A stretch of DNA of 50,556 nucleotides from Chitinophagaceae bacterium (GTDB lineage Bacteria; Bacteroidota; Bacteroidia; Chitinophagales; Chitinophagaceae), in assembly GCA_016787135.1 (NCBI GenBank), contig JAEUVK010000058.1:1-50556 (forward strand), written 5' to 3'. Both the position numbers and the translations under genes were made by a program. The notes under the pieces were generated by a model. It made no database searches, was not told the origin of the DNA, and saw only the letters and a list, made by a program, of their open reading frames with translations. Below are positions 1 to 9,029 of the stretch, piece by piece; positions within the stretch are counted from its first letter, which is position 1, and each line of letters opens with the position of its first letter.

Positions 1-1149
1 GCCGATCATATTATTGATATGGGGCCACTTGCTTCTCATCTTGGCGGTGAAGTGATCGCCGAAGGCAATTATGATGATATTGTCAGCAATAATCAAAGCC
101 TGACCGGTAAATACCTGAACCATGAATTAATGATCGAGCCGCCAAAGAACGTACGCAAATGGAACCGTTCTGTCAAAGTAGAAGGGGCCAGGCAGCATAA
201 TTTGAAAGACATTACGGTTGAGTTTCCGCTCAATGTTCTTTGTGTAGTAAGTGGTGTAAGCGGAAGCGGCAAAACAACGCTGGTAAAACAGATCCTTTAC
301 CCGGGGTTGAATAAAATAAAAGGAGAGTTTGCAGATAAAGTAGGATTTCATAAAGCCATCACCGGGGATATCGACAGCATTGCACAAATAGAGATGGTGG
401 ACCAGAACCCGATCGGTAAATCGTCGAGGAGCAATCCTGTTACCTATATCAAGGCCTACGATGAGATACGTGACCTGTATGCACGGCAACCATTAAGCAC
501 GATGCGTGGCTTTCAGCCCAAGCATTTTTCATTCAATGTGGATGGCGGCAGGTGCGATACCTGCAAAGGCGAGGGAGAACAGGTCGTAGAGATGCAGTTC
601 CTCGCTGATGTTCACCTTGTCTGTGAATCATGCGGGGGAAAGCGATTCAAAGAGGAAGTGCTGGAAGTAAAGTATAAGGACAAGAGTATATCGGACGTTC
701 TGGATATGAGTGTGGACGAAGCCATTGAGTTCTTTTATGAAGAAAAAAATTTATCAAAGGCCATTCAGCCGTTAAGCGATGTAGGTTTAGGGTATGTAAA
801 ACTGGGACAATCATCAGACACTTTATCAGGGGGGGAAGCGCAAAGGGTAAAACTGGCTTCCTTTCTTGGCAAAGGCAGGAACAGCGATAAGATCCTTTTC
901 ATTTTCGATGAGCCTACCACCGGTCTTCACTTCCATGATATAAAAAAACTGCTGGCTTCTTTCAATGCGCTTATTGAACACGGGCATTCTATCATTGTGA
1001 TCGAGCACAATACGGATGTGATCCGCAGTGCTGACTGGCTGATCGATCTTGGTCCGGAGGCGGGTGATGGCGGGGGCACTATCGTTTATGCCGGTAAGCC
1101 TGAGGGAATTAAGAAAGAAAAGCAGAGTCATACAGCCAGATTTGTTTAA
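1..1149 (+). CDS. uvrA: UvrA, excinuclease ABC subunit A (C-terminal part, 5' truncated by window)
   Basis: This is the damage-recognition ATPase of UvrABC nucleotide excision repair, acting on DNA in the cytoplasm. The frame is open from base 1, so only the last 382 residues are seen, against about 940 in the family. Visible are the second Walker A (GVSGSGKTT, about base 253), the UvrA-specific stretch ending FQPKHFSFNVDGGRC, a CxxC...CxxC zinc module (CDTC and CESC), the ABC signature LSGGEAQRVKL and Walker B with IFDEPTTGLH, followed by the IEHN switch. The end, GGGTIVYAGKPEGI, is the usual UvrA C-terminus. A near-perfect palindrome follows the stop codon, without a T-tract. Nothing looks degenerate. 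A UvrA paralogue cannot be excluded from half a protein, but UvrA family membership is secure. Confidence 0.96.
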   Translation, partial: ADHIIDMGPLASHLGGEVIAEGNYDDIVSNNQSLTGKYLNHELMIEPPKNVRKWNRSVKVEGARQHNLKDITVEFPLNVLCVVSGVSGSGKTTLVKQILYPGLNKIKGEFADKVGFHKAITGDIDSIAQIEMVDQNPIGKSSRSNPVTYIKAYDEIRDLYARQPLSTMRGFQPKHFSFNVDGGRCDTCKGEGEQVVEMQFLADVHLVCESCGGKRFKEEVLEVKYKDKSISDVLDMSVDEAIEFFYEEKNLSKAIQPLSDVGLGYVKLGQSSDTLSGGEAQRVKLASFLGKGRNSDKILFIFDEPTTGLHFHDIKKLLASFNALIEHGHSIIVIEHNTDVIRSADWLIDLGPEAGDGGGTIVYAGKPEGIKKEKQSHTARFV

Positions 1150-1512
1150 TAGATTTGACAATTGCCAAATCATTAGGGGGTATCACTTAATCCCGTAGTT
1201 TTCCGCTGGATACGGCGAATTTTTTCTACGTAAAAGCTTGCATAATCGGGAAACTGTTAATAAGTTTGTCCTATCTGCTCTTAGAAGCCATCCAATCTTT
1301 CTCTGAAATCCGTACCTGCATCATTTATAAAATAGAACAACAGATCAGGTAGCCCGGTTACCCGGACCTTTTTTGTTTATATCCGCTGAATACCACCGCC
1401 ACCAGGCATAATCTTCCAATCCCTTCGAAAGCTGTATCTCCAAAAACCTTGCAAAGCCCCCAGAGGAGTTTTCTATTAATCTGTTTTATAAAAACTACAA
1501 ACATCAGGCTTT
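1150..1512. other. intergenic region between uvrA and the first T9SS protein
   Basis: No convincing gene. Right after the uvrA stop lies a 20-bp near-palindrome at 1152-1171 (GATTTGACAATTGCCAAATC, 18 of 20 positions symmetric) with no T-tract, so it is not a clear terminator. A possible Bacteroidota promoter lies at 1237-1268. The rest would be a leader of about 240 nt. Confidence 0.5.
1237..1268 (+). promoter_or_regulatory. possible promoter for the 787-residue T9SS protein
   Basis: A CTTG at 1237-1240, a 20-nt spacer and TAAGTTTG at 1261-1268 fit the Bacteroidota -33 TTTG / -7 TAnnTTTG pattern. The predicted leader is long, about 240 nt. The motif is short, so chance occurrence is possible. 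Confidence 0.3.
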
Positions 1513-3876
1513 ATGAAAAAGTTTTATTCACTATTAATTGCCGTACTGGTAACGGTGGCTGCGATGGCGCAGACAACGAACTGGACGGGAGCTGCCAATT
1601 TTGATTGGCAGAATGCTGGTAATTGGGATAATGGAGTTCCTAATACCAATACCGAAATTGCTGTATTTAACACTGGTACGACTCTTTCCGTAACCAATGT
1701 GCCCACCGCTACAATTGGCGGACTTACTATAACTGGTAACACCAATCTTACCATTTCTCATACGGGGGGTAGAACATTGACAATCGGAAATGTAACCGGA
1801 GTCGATCTTACTTTAGATGCGGGTTCTCAGTTGACAATTGGTAACAATGTAAGCGTAACACTTGCAAATAGCGCTACAGCAACAATAGACGGAACATTAA
1901 CAGTTAACACTGGCAGAACCTATAACACAAATGGAACTACTGTTAAAACCACTGTTAATGGGGTGCTTGAGAATATAGGGACTGTGACTTGTGCAAGTGC
2001 TGCTAAACTTGAAATAACAAATGGGGGTATCTACGAACATGCTCAGGCTGGTGGCACAGTTCCAACAGCTACATGGAGTTCAGGTTCTAATTGTAATTTA
2101 ACCGGACTTACCAATTCTTACCCTGCTGGAATGAATCAAACTTTTGCTAATGTTACTTTCAGCAGCAGTTTGACTGGTGACGTTGAGATGAATAGTGATT
2201 TGACTTGTACCAACCTGACTATTTCCAATACAGGCGCCGCAGGTAACGATTTACGCGGTACTAATAGTAATACCAATAGAATTATAACTGTAACAGGAAA
2301 ATTCACTCTGACTTCTGGCCTTTTTGCAATCGATCATGACAACGGAGGTAGTGTTTTGAATGTGGCTGGTGATTTTGAAATAAGTGGAGGAACTTTAACT
2401 GAAGACGGAAGTGGAACTGCGGCAGTTAACTTTAATGGTTCCTCTGTTCAGACTTATCTGAAAACCGGAGGCACTATTTCTGGTACTTTAAATTTTACCA
2501 TTAACAACAATGCAAAAGTAGATTTCGGTACATCCGTTCTTGACGGTTCTGCCGGTACATTTACCTTATCTGCAGGTGGCAAGATCATTACGGCTAATGC
2601 CGGTGGTATTCCTTCCACCATTACAGTAACGGGCACTAAAACATATAACAGTGGCGCAGATTACGAATTCCGTGGCGCATCAACTGGTGTATTCACTACC
2701 ACCACCAATCCGCAGGTAAGAGACCTTACGATAAATAATACCGGCGGCAATGTTACACTGGCTCAGCCTATGACGGTTAACGGTGTTCTGTCACTGACAG
2801 CAGGTGAACTGGCTACTACAGGCACTAACCTGCTTACGATATCTGCTACAGGAAGTGCACCTACATATTCCAGTACTTCGTTTGTAAGCGGGCCTATGGC
2901 AAAAGTGGGTAACGCAGCTTTCACTTTCCCTGTTGGTAAGTCAGGAGCGGGTTTGCGCACCATCGGCATCACAGCGCCATCTGCTTCATCAACTGTAACT
3001 GCAGAATTTTTCAGAGCGGACCCTCACGGTCTTAGCAATACTATGGGCTCAGGTCTTGTTAATATCAGTGCTTGCGAATATTGGACAATGAGCAGTACTG
3101 CAGGCACAGCCAGTGCTATTCCTTCGTGGGAAAGCACAAGTTCATGCGGTAGTGGAACTTATGTTGGGAACTTAGGTACATTACGTGTTGCACGGTTAAA
3201 TGCTGGCACCTGGACAAACGATGGTAATGCCGTTGTGTCTGGAAATGTAACAGCTGGTACAATCACAGCCAGTGCAACCTCCAGCCTCAATTTCTCCTTT
3301 GCGTTAGGATCTTCTGCAGCCGACAACCCGCTTCCGGTAATGTTCGCCAACGTAAAAGCATTCCAGAAAAATAGTGGTGTGCAGGTCGAATGGAGCAACC
3401 TGACCGAGAGAGACCTGATCAAATATGAAGTAGAACGTTCTTCCAACGGTCAGAGCTTTACCGTCATCAGCCAGCAATTGCCAAGAAGCAATAACAATGA
3501 CAAGGAAAGCTATTCTGCTTATGATGCTTCACCTTTGAGCGGTGTGAACTTCTATCGCGTCAAAGTATATGAGATTGGTGGTAAGATCATCTACAGTAAA
3601 GTATTGAAAGTGGACCTGAGCGGCAAACAAAGCCTGAGCATTTATCCGAACCCGGTTACTAACGGACAGGTCTCTGTTTCGTTGAATTCTAAGCAAGGCC
3701 AGTATTCAGTTAAGATACTGAATAGTGCAGGTCAGCAGGTATATAGCCAGCGACTGAACCACCAGGGTGGTATGGCTACACAAACAGTAGATATCTCAAC
3801 AGTAAAGCCGGGTGTTTATAACATTCTGATCACTGGTGAGAATTTCCGTGAATCAAAAATGTTTATAGTACAATAG
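1513..3876 (+). CDS. secreted beta-repeat protein with T9SS type A sorting domain
   Basis: Large extracellular protein of 787 residues. The N-terminus (MKKFYSLLIAVLVTVAAMAQ) is a signal peptide with cleavage likely after AMAQ. The body is rich in Thr, Gly, Asn and Ser and made of short beta repeats (for example NWTGAANFDWQNAGNWDNG near residue 23, then many GxLTxxxG turns), probably a beta-helix. Residues about 615-700 are a fibronectin-like segment with the LPVMFANVKAF...VEWSNLTERD pattern common in T9SS cargo. The last 75 residues, from LSIYPNPV to SKMFIVQ, are a type A C-terminal sorting domain that would route it through T9SS to the surface. No catalytic motif is visible. It is monocistronic, with a strong terminator downstream. 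An AAAACTAC motif lies 14 nt before the start. Substrate or ligand is unknown. Confidence 0.88.
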   Translation: MKKFYSLLIAVLVTVAAMAQTTNWTGAANFDWQNAGNWDNGVPNTNTEIAVFNTGTTLSVTNVPTATIGGLTITGNTNLTISHTGGRTLTIGNVTGVDLTLDAGSQLTIGNNVSVTLANSATATIDGTLTVNTGRTYNTNGTTVKTTVNGVLENIGTVTCASAAKLEITNGGIYEHAQAGGTVPTATWSSGSNCNLTGLTNSYPAGMNQTFANVTFSSSLTGDVEMNSDLTCTNLTISNTGAAGNDLRGTNSNTNRIITVTGKFTLTSGLFAIDHDNGGSVLNVAGDFEISGGTLTEDGSGTAAVNFNGSSVQTYLKTGGTISGTLNFTINNNAKVDFGTSVLDGSAGTFTLSAGGKIITANAGGIPSTITVTGTKTYNSGADYEFRGASTGVFTTTTNPQVRDLTINNTGGNVTLAQPMTVNGVLSLTAGELATTGTNLLTISATGSAPTYSSTSFVSGPMAKVGNAAFTFPVGKSGAGLRTIGITAPSASSTVTAEFFRADPHGLSNTMGSGLVNISACEYWTMSSTAGTASAIPSWESTSSCGSGTYVGNLGTLRVARLNAGTWTNDGNAVVSGNVTAGTITASATSSLNFSFALGSSAADNPLPVMFANVKAFQKNSGVQVEWSNLTERDLIKYEVERSSNGQSFTVISQQLPRSNNNDKESYSAYDASPLSGVNFYRVKVYEIGGKIIYSKVLKVDLSGKQSLSIYPNPVTNGQVSVSLNSKQGQYSVKILNSAGQQVYSQRLNHQGGMATQTVDISTVKPGVYNILITGENFRESKMFIVQ

Positions 3877-3902
3877 AGTGTTTTAATAGAGAACAAAAAG
3901 AC

Positions 3903-3937
3903 AGGCCGGTTCATTTTCATGAACTGGCCTTTTTTTA
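3903..3937 (+). terminator. rho-independent terminator
   Basis: Arms AGGCCGGTTCAT and ATGAACTGGCCT (12 bp with one G-T pair) around a TTTC loop, followed by a run of T. It lies 26 nt after the stop of the T9SS protein. Confidence 0.88.
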
Positions 3938-4165
3938 TTCAACACAGGAAGGGTTGATGTCTCTATAAGGTTACTTTAAGTTGCAGTATGTGTTATTACT
4001 TAGTTCCTGATATTTTCTGTAAAAGTCATAGTAACTCAGTTATTGCTGGTATAAATTAGTAATGACATACTTCTGTGTGGATAAAGACGATAGAATACGA
4101 AGTAATTCTTCTTGTTCTTTGTTTTGACTTTTCGCCGGTAATTGTGTCCCATATCCTGTACCACC

Positions 4166-5929
4166 ATGAAACGTATCCTTCTTCCGGCCTTCGTGGCTAT
4201 TGTTTACTTTGACGCTGCATCCCAGCAGTTGTCGCTGATAAAAGACATCAACCCCGGATCTGCAGGCAGTAATGTTTGTTTTCTTACCCGTATAAATAGT
4301 ACTGTTTTCTTTGCCGCCAATGATGGTATCAATGGCATGGAGCTATGGAAAAGCGATGGAACCGAAGCCGGAACAGTAATGGTGAAAGATATTAATTCCG
4401 GAAGCTCCAGCAGTAGTATCGGATACCTGACCAATGTGAATGGGACTTTATTTTTTGTGGCGGGTAATGGGGTAAATGGAGTAGAACTCTGGAAAAGCGA
4501 CGGAACAACTGCAGGTACGGTAATGGTAAAGGATATCAGGACAGGCTCTATGAGCAGCAATCCTTCTGCACTGGCGAATGTGAACGGGACACTATTTTTT
4601 GCTGCTAACGATGGCGTCAATGGTACAGAGCTCTGGAAAAGTGATGGCACGGCCGGAGGTACAGTTATCGTAAAAGATATCAACCCCGCCTCTGCATCCG
4701 CTTATCCCAGGTGTATTGCCGCAATTAATGATAAATTATTCTTCGCTGCTGATAATGGAGTCAATGGATCAGAACTCTGGGTAAGTGACGGAAGTGCAGC
4801 AGGTACTTTTATTGTAAAAGATATGTGGCCAGGTTCTGCCGGCAGTTATCCCTCTAATCTTATCACTACAAATGGTATTTTATTTTTTTCGGCCAGTGAT
4901 GGTAGCAACGGGACTGAACTCTGGAAGAGTGATGGCACTCCTTTGGGAACTGTTATGCTGAAAGATATCTGGCCTGGCAGCGGAGAATCAATGCCATCAG
5001 GATTCAGGAATGTAAATGGCACTTTATTTTTTTCTGCGGATAACGGGACCAATGGAACCGAGCTATGGAAAACAGACGGAACGGCCCCCGGAACTGTTAT
5101 GGTAAAAGATGTATGGCCCGGTTCGGAGAGTGGTGCGGTCGGCAATTTCTCAAAACTGATGAGCCAGTTCATCTTTACCGGTAATGATGGTACGAGTGGT
5201 TACAAAACATGGCAGAGTGATGGTTCCGCTGCAGGTACAACTCTCGCAACACTGGTGGCTGATTCGATAAGTGGTTCTATCCAGGAACTTGTCGAGACCA
5301 ATGATCGCATTTTTGCCAGTATCATTCAGCCGGAAGAGGGTAAAGAATTATGGGGAACTTCTTTTGGAGGGGTATTGCCCATCCAGCTACTGGAATTTAA
5401 AGCCCGGCTGTTAGCTGACGACGCTATCATAAACTGGAAGATTGATCAGGAGGCTAATACACCTGCCTTTGTATTGGAAAGGAGTTATGATGGTGGTGAT
5501 TTTGCAGTGATAGCAAATATTGACCCGGTAAATTCAACAGGAAGACATGACTATATATTCCCGGACCGCAATATTATGTTGCAAGGGAAAAGGATAGTTT
5601 ATTATCGCCTCAGGCTGACCGATACGTATGGTAAAATCACGACATCCCCTACGGTGTCAATATCTTTAAGTAAAAACAATGGCGAGATCGTCATTTATCC
5701 TAACCCTGTTGTTAATGATCTCAACCTATCAATTTATCTTACTTCAAAAGATAAGATCGTTTACCGTGTAGCTGATACCGGAGGCAGAATAGCAGATAAG
5801 GGAGAAAAACAAATGTCACCTGGCAATGGAAACATACTGATTAATACACGTAAGCTTTCAGCAGGAGTTTATTATATAGATATACAAGGTTCAGCATTTA
5901 AGAAACAACTCTCATTTGTAAAGCAATAG
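4166..5929 (+). CDS. ELWxxDGT-repeat secreted protein with T9SS type A sorting domain
   Basis: Exported protein of 587 residues. The ATG at 4166 was preferred to an upstream in-frame TTG because it gives a clean signal peptide (MKRILLPAFVAIVYFDAASQ). From residue 26 there are seven tandem units of exactly 48 residues, each with a KDI start, an FFxAxDGxNG strand, ELWKSDGT and AGTVMVKD; the seventh is degenerate (KTWQSDGS). Such units define the ELWxxDGT repeat family. Seven units of this size suggest a seven-bladed beta-propeller (inference). A fibronectin-like segment (LPIQLLEFKARL) follows, then a type A sorting domain from IVIYPNPVVND to the end. The function is probably surface binding; no enzyme motif is seen. 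The gene converges with the DUF4293 gene 28 nt downstream. Confidence 0.88.
   Translation: MKRILLPAFVAIVYFDAASQQLSLIKDINPGSAGSNVCFLTRINSTVFFAANDGINGMELWKSDGTEAGTVMVKDINSGSSSSSIGYLTNVNGTLFFVAGNGVNGVELWKSDGTTAGTVMVKDIRTGSMSSNPSALANVNGTLFFAANDGVNGTELWKSDGTAGGTVIVKDINPASASAYPRCIAAINDKLFFAADNGVNGSELWVSDGSAAGTFIVKDMWPGSAGSYPSNLITTNGILFFSASDGSNGTELWKSDGTPLGTVMLKDIWPGSGESMPSGFRNVNGTLFFSADNGTNGTELWKTDGTAPGTVMVKDVWPGSESGAVGNFSKLMSQFIFTGNDGTSGYKTWQSDGSAAGTTLATLVADSISGSIQELVETNDRIFASIIQPEEGKELWGTSFGGVLPIQLLEFKARLLADDAIINWKIDQEANTPAFVLERSYDGGDFAVIANIDPVNSTGRHDYIFPDRNIMLQGKRIVYYRLRLTDTYGKITTSPTVSISLSKNNGEIVIYPNPVVNDLNLSIYLTSKDKIVYRVADTGGRIADKGEKQMSPGNGNILINTRKLSAGVYYIDIQGSAFKKQLSFVKQ
4241..5248 (+). repeat. 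seven tandem 144-bp units encoding ELWxxDGT repeats
   Basis: Unit starts at the KDI codons: 4241, 4385, 4529, 4673, 4817, 4961 and 5105. The ELW codons recur every 144 nt from 4340 to 5060, and the seventh unit has KTW at 5204. There are no indels between units. Base-level divergence is mostly synonymous. Confidence 0.9.
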
Positions 5930-5957
5930 CAAGGAACAAGAACAGACGGGTATTGTT

Positions 5958-6365
5958 CTAACGGAGCTTATCCAGGCTCTTCACCAGCTTTTCATCTTTC
6001 CAGATGCCCCGGGCTGCCATAATATAGCCCGCAAGAATAGCAAAGGCGAACAGGCAGGTGATGGAAACACTGCCTTGCTGGTATTTACTGATGCCGGTGA
6101 TATAGAGGATGACAATGACCAGGGCCAGCACGGCGCCACCGATAGCAAACTGCAATTGTTTTTTTCTTTCTTTATATAAAAAGATCGTGATCAGGGAAAG
6201 AAGAAGAGAAGCCCCGGTCAGGATCAGCAGGAAAAAATTGCTGGCGCCATCCATTTCCTCATACTTGCCTTCTTTCAGTTGTCCGGCATAAAAAGGAAAT
6301 TTATAACTCAGGAAAGCACATACGGTGGATAACAATAACCAAAGACTTTGCTGGCGCTGGATCAT
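5958..6365 (-). CDS. DUF4293 family membrane protein
   Basis: Small integral membrane protein of 135 residues with four predicted helices (about residues 8-24, 43-64, 73-92 and 102-120) and a charged C-terminus (WKDEKLVKSLDKLR). The start MIQRQQSLWLLLS matches the conserved MIQRxQ beginning of DUF4293, a family known mainly from Bacteroidota and without an assigned function. It starts 43 nt after the glyA stop on the same strand, so the two are probably cotranscribed. It converges with the ELWxxDGT gene. Family assignment is good; the role is unknown. Confidence 0.8.
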   Translation of the reverse strand: MIQRQQSLWLLLSTVCAFLSYKFPFYAGQLKEGKYEEMDGASNFFLLILTGASLLLSLITIFLYKERKKQLQFAIGGAVLALVIVILYITGISKYQQGSVSITCLFAFAILAGYIMAARGIWKDEKLVKSLDKLR

Positions 6366-6408
6366 ACGAAATTCATTTACAGGAAATAAATATCGGAATT
6401 TTTACAGA

Positions 6409-7689
6409 TCATCCCAATTCCGGGTAAAGGGGGAATTGCGTCATGAATTCTTGTACTTCTTCTTTTACCCCGCTTACAACTTTTTCATCATCTGCGTTCA
6501 TCAGCACTTTGTCGATCAGCCCGACAATTCCTTCCACATCCTTTTCTTTCAGGCCTCTTGTTGTGACTGCGGGTACACCTACACGTATGCCTGATGTGAC
6601 AAACGGAGATTTGTCATCAAAAGGAACGGAATTCTTGTTGAGGGTGATATGCGCTTTATCCAATGTCTCCTGTGCTTTTTTACCGGTAATGTTTTTGTTC
6701 CGCAGGTCTATCAGCATTAAATGGTTGTCTGTTCCTTCACTGATCAGGTGATATCCTTTTGTTACAAATGCTTTTGCCATTGCCTGTGCATTACTGATTA
6801 CCTGTTTGCCGTATGCTTTAAAGTCTTCTGATAATATTTCTCCAAATGCCACTGCTTTGGCAGCGATCACATGTTCTAATGGCCCACCCTGTGTGCCTGG
6901 GAAAACGGCCAGGTCAAGTAGCTGGCTCATCGTACGCAGGTTCCCTTTCGGATCTTTGATACCCCAGGGATTTTCAAAATCATGACGAAGCATGATAATG
7001 CCCCCGCGGGGGCCACGTAATGTTTTATGCGTAGTAGAAGTTACAATATGACAATGTTCAAACGGGTCATTCAATAAACCGGTAGCTATCAAACCGGCAG
7101 GGTGCGCTATATCCGCCATGATCACGGCCCCGATCTTATCGGCTACTTCACGGATGCGTTTGTAATCCCAGTCGCGGCTGTAAGCAGAAGCACCGCAAAT
7201 GATCATCTTTGGTTTTTCTTTCATGGCTACAGCTTCCAATTGATCGTAGTCAACACGCCCTGTTTCTTTTTTTACACCATAAAATAATGCCTGGTAATTC
7301 TTGCCGCTAAAGTTGGCAGGGCTGCCATGTGTCAGGTGTCCGCCCATACTAAGGTCAAGACCTAATACCTTTTCTCCCGGTTTTACACAAGCCAGAAAAA
7401 CGGCTGCATTTGCCTGGGCGCCGCTATGCGGTTGCACATTAGCCCATGAAGCGTTGAATACTTTTTTCAGCCTGTCGATGGCAAGGGTTTCTATTTCATC
7501 AACTACTTCACAACCTCCATAATAACGTTTGCCCGGATAACCTTCTGCGTATTTATTGGTGGGTACTGTTCCCATGGCTTGCATTACCTGCAGCGATGTG
7601 AAGTTTTCCGATGCGATCAGTTCGATGCCATTGCGCTGGCGGTCCAGTTCTTTACGGATGAGGTCAAAAACGAGAGTGTCTTTTTGCAT
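6409..7689 (-). CDS. glyA: serine hydroxymethyltransferase
   Basis: PLP-dependent enzyme converting serine plus tetrahydrofolate to glycine plus 5,10-methylene-tetrahydrofolate, a central source of one-carbon units. At 426 residues it has the normal bacterial length. Visible are [11 protein letters not shown] (22-32), [21 protein letters not shown] (48-67), HSGAQAN near residue 88, the PLP-binding D193 and H196 in [12 protein letters not shown], and the Schiff-base lysine K222 in [13 protein letters not shown]. All key residues are present. A -7 promoter-like box lies 117 nt upstream. DUF4293 follows in the same direction. Confidence 0.98.
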   Translation of the reverse strand: MQKDTLVFDLIRKELDRQRNGIELIASENFTSLQVMQAMGTVPTNKYAEGYPGKRYYGGCEVVDEIETLAIDRLKKVFNASWANVQPHSGAQANAAVFLACVKPGEKVLGLDLSMGGHLTHGSPANFSGKNYQALFYGVKKETGRVDYDQLEAVAMKEKPKMIICGASAYSRDWDYKRIREVADKIGAVIMADIAHPAGLIATGLLNDPFEHCHIVTSTTHKTLRGPRGGIIMLRHDFENPWGIKDPKGNLRTMSQLLDLAVFPGTQGGPLEHVIAAKAVAFGEILSEDFKAYGKQVISNAQAMAKAFVTKGYHLISEGTDNHLMLIDLRNKNITGKKAQETLDKAHITLNKNSVPFDDKSPFVTSGIRVGVPAVTTRGLKEKDVEGIVGLIDKVLMNADDEKVVSGVKEEVQEFMTQFPLYPELG

Positions 7690-7805
7690 GTCAGTGTTTC
7701 AGAAGTTTGATAAGTTTCAAAGATTTAAAGAGTTCGGGCATTTTTTCAGTAAGATCACGTACACCACTGAACTTTTTAAATGATATAGACTCTTTGAATT
7801 TTTTG

Positions 7806-7813
7806 CAAAAATA
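7806..7813 (-). promoter_or_regulatory. -7 promoter element for glyA
   Basis: On the minus strand this reads TATTTTTG, a perfect TAnnTTTG. No clear -33 TTTG is found. The implied leader is about 110 nt. Confidence 0.4.
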
Positions 7814-7897
7814 AGTCGGTGAAGAATGTAAGGGGATTTATTTAGAAAATTTTATTCCTTGAAAATTCACTACTTTCACGGGCTTTTTAGACAATCA

Positions 7898-8890
7898 ATG
7901 AAGGCGATCATACCAGTAGCAGGGGCAGGCACGAAGCTTCGTCCTCATAGTTATACCCAACCTAAAGCTCTCATTCCTCTTGCAGGAAAGACGGTTCTCA
8001 GCATCATTATTGACCAATTGCGTGAAGCAGGCATCCATGAATTCATTTTTATTGTTGGCTATCTTGGCGATAAGATCAGGGATTATGTGGAGACAAAATA
8101 TCCTGACCTGCATGCACATTATGTGCAGCAGATCGACAGGCAGGGCATCGGCCATGCCATTAACCTGGCACGTGGCATTGTGAACAATGATGAAGTATAT
8201 GTGGTGCTGGGAGATACCATTTGCGAATACGATGTGAAGGAAGTGGTGAACAGTCCTGACTCCATGCTCGGCGTAAGAAAAGTAGATGACCCCCGTGAGT
8301 TTGGTGTAGCCGAGATGGATGATGACGGCTATATAGATCATGTAGTGGAAAAACCGCAAATACCCAAATCGAACATGGCGCTTGTCGGTATTTATAAGAT
8401 CAAGGAATCGGAAATGTTGTTTCAATGCCTGGAGAATAATTTTGTACAGGGGTTGCGCACTCACGGCGAATACAGCCTGACAGATGCATTGGATTGCATG
8501 CTGCAGAAAGGGGCGAAATTCAAACCTTTCAAAGTGGATAGCTGGTTTGATTGCGGCAGAAAGGAAACCATACTGGAATCCAATGCTACGTTATTGAAAA
8601 AATTTGTCTCGCAGAATGGCAAGGAATATCATTTCGAGAATACAGTGATCATTCCGCCTGTCAGTATCGGCGATGGCTGCGATATAAAGAACTCCATCAT
8701 CGGTCCTAATGTGACCATTGGTGAGAGTACTGCACTTAACTATTCTATTGTAAGAAACTCTATCATTGGCTCCTTCTCCAACTTATACGATATCGTGCTG
8801 GAGGATTCACTTATCGGGAGTGACACCGGCCTTCAGGGTGAAACACGGCAATTGAATATCGGGGATAATACGACGATCGACCTGGGATAG
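7898..8890 (+). CDS. sugar-phosphate nucleotidyltransferase with left-handed beta-helix C-terminus
   Basis: Protein of 330 residues that likely transfers a nucleotide from NTP to a sugar 1-phosphate. The N-terminal Rossmann-like domain (1-235) has the family signature GAGTKLRPHSYTQPKALIPLAGK-like at residues 9-31 (GxGTxLRP...PKALIP), the metal-binding VVLGDTI near residue 106, and VEKP near 150. The C-terminal 80 residues show hexapeptide-like repeats (SIGDGC, IGPNVTIGESTA, SIIGSFSN, IGDNTTI) of a left-handed beta-helix, as in long RmlA or GlmU-type enzymes. The ATG at 7898 was preferred to an upstream in-frame TTG because the family starts with MKAIIPVAG. Base and sugar specificity cannot be read from the sequence, so no symbol is given. 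Confidence 0.9.
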   Translation: MKAIIPVAGAGTKLRPHSYTQPKALIPLAGKTVLSIIIDQLREAGIHEFIFIVGYLGDKIRDYVETKYPDLHAHYVQQIDRQGIGHAINLARGIVNNDEVYVVLGDTICEYDVKEVVNSPDSMLGVRKVDDPREFGVAEMDDDGYIDHVVEKPQIPKSNMALVGIYKIKESEMLFQCLENNFVQGLRTHGEYSLTDALDCMLQKGAKFKPFKVDSWFDCGRKETILESNATLLKKFVSQNGKEYHFENTVIIPPVSIGDGCDIKNSIIGPNVTIGESTALNYSIVRNSIIGSFSNLYDIVLEDSLIGSDTGLQGETRQLNIGDNTTIDLG

Positions 8891-9029
8891 CTATTGGATG
8901 CCGGTTGTCTGTAACCGGGAATGGCCAGCCGCTTGTTTTTACTAACTCAATCTTTTGTCGCAGGCAGCCAACATTCAGAAGCAGGAATCCGGCTTCTTCA
9001 CTTATTTTTATCCGGTCAAATTAATTAAG

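Noticed and set aside
1152..1171. Palindrome after uvrA as a terminator
   Set aside because: Low GC stem with CAATTG at its centre and no following T-tract.
4204..5172. Minus-strand frames inside the ELWxxDGT gene
   Set aside because: They repeat with the same 144-nt period as the real gene and have no signal or domain of their own.
4241..5248. Regular repeats as a CRISPR array
   Set aside because: The period is 144 bp of continuous coding sequence with no short exact repeats and unique spacers. No CRISPR array was seen anywhere.
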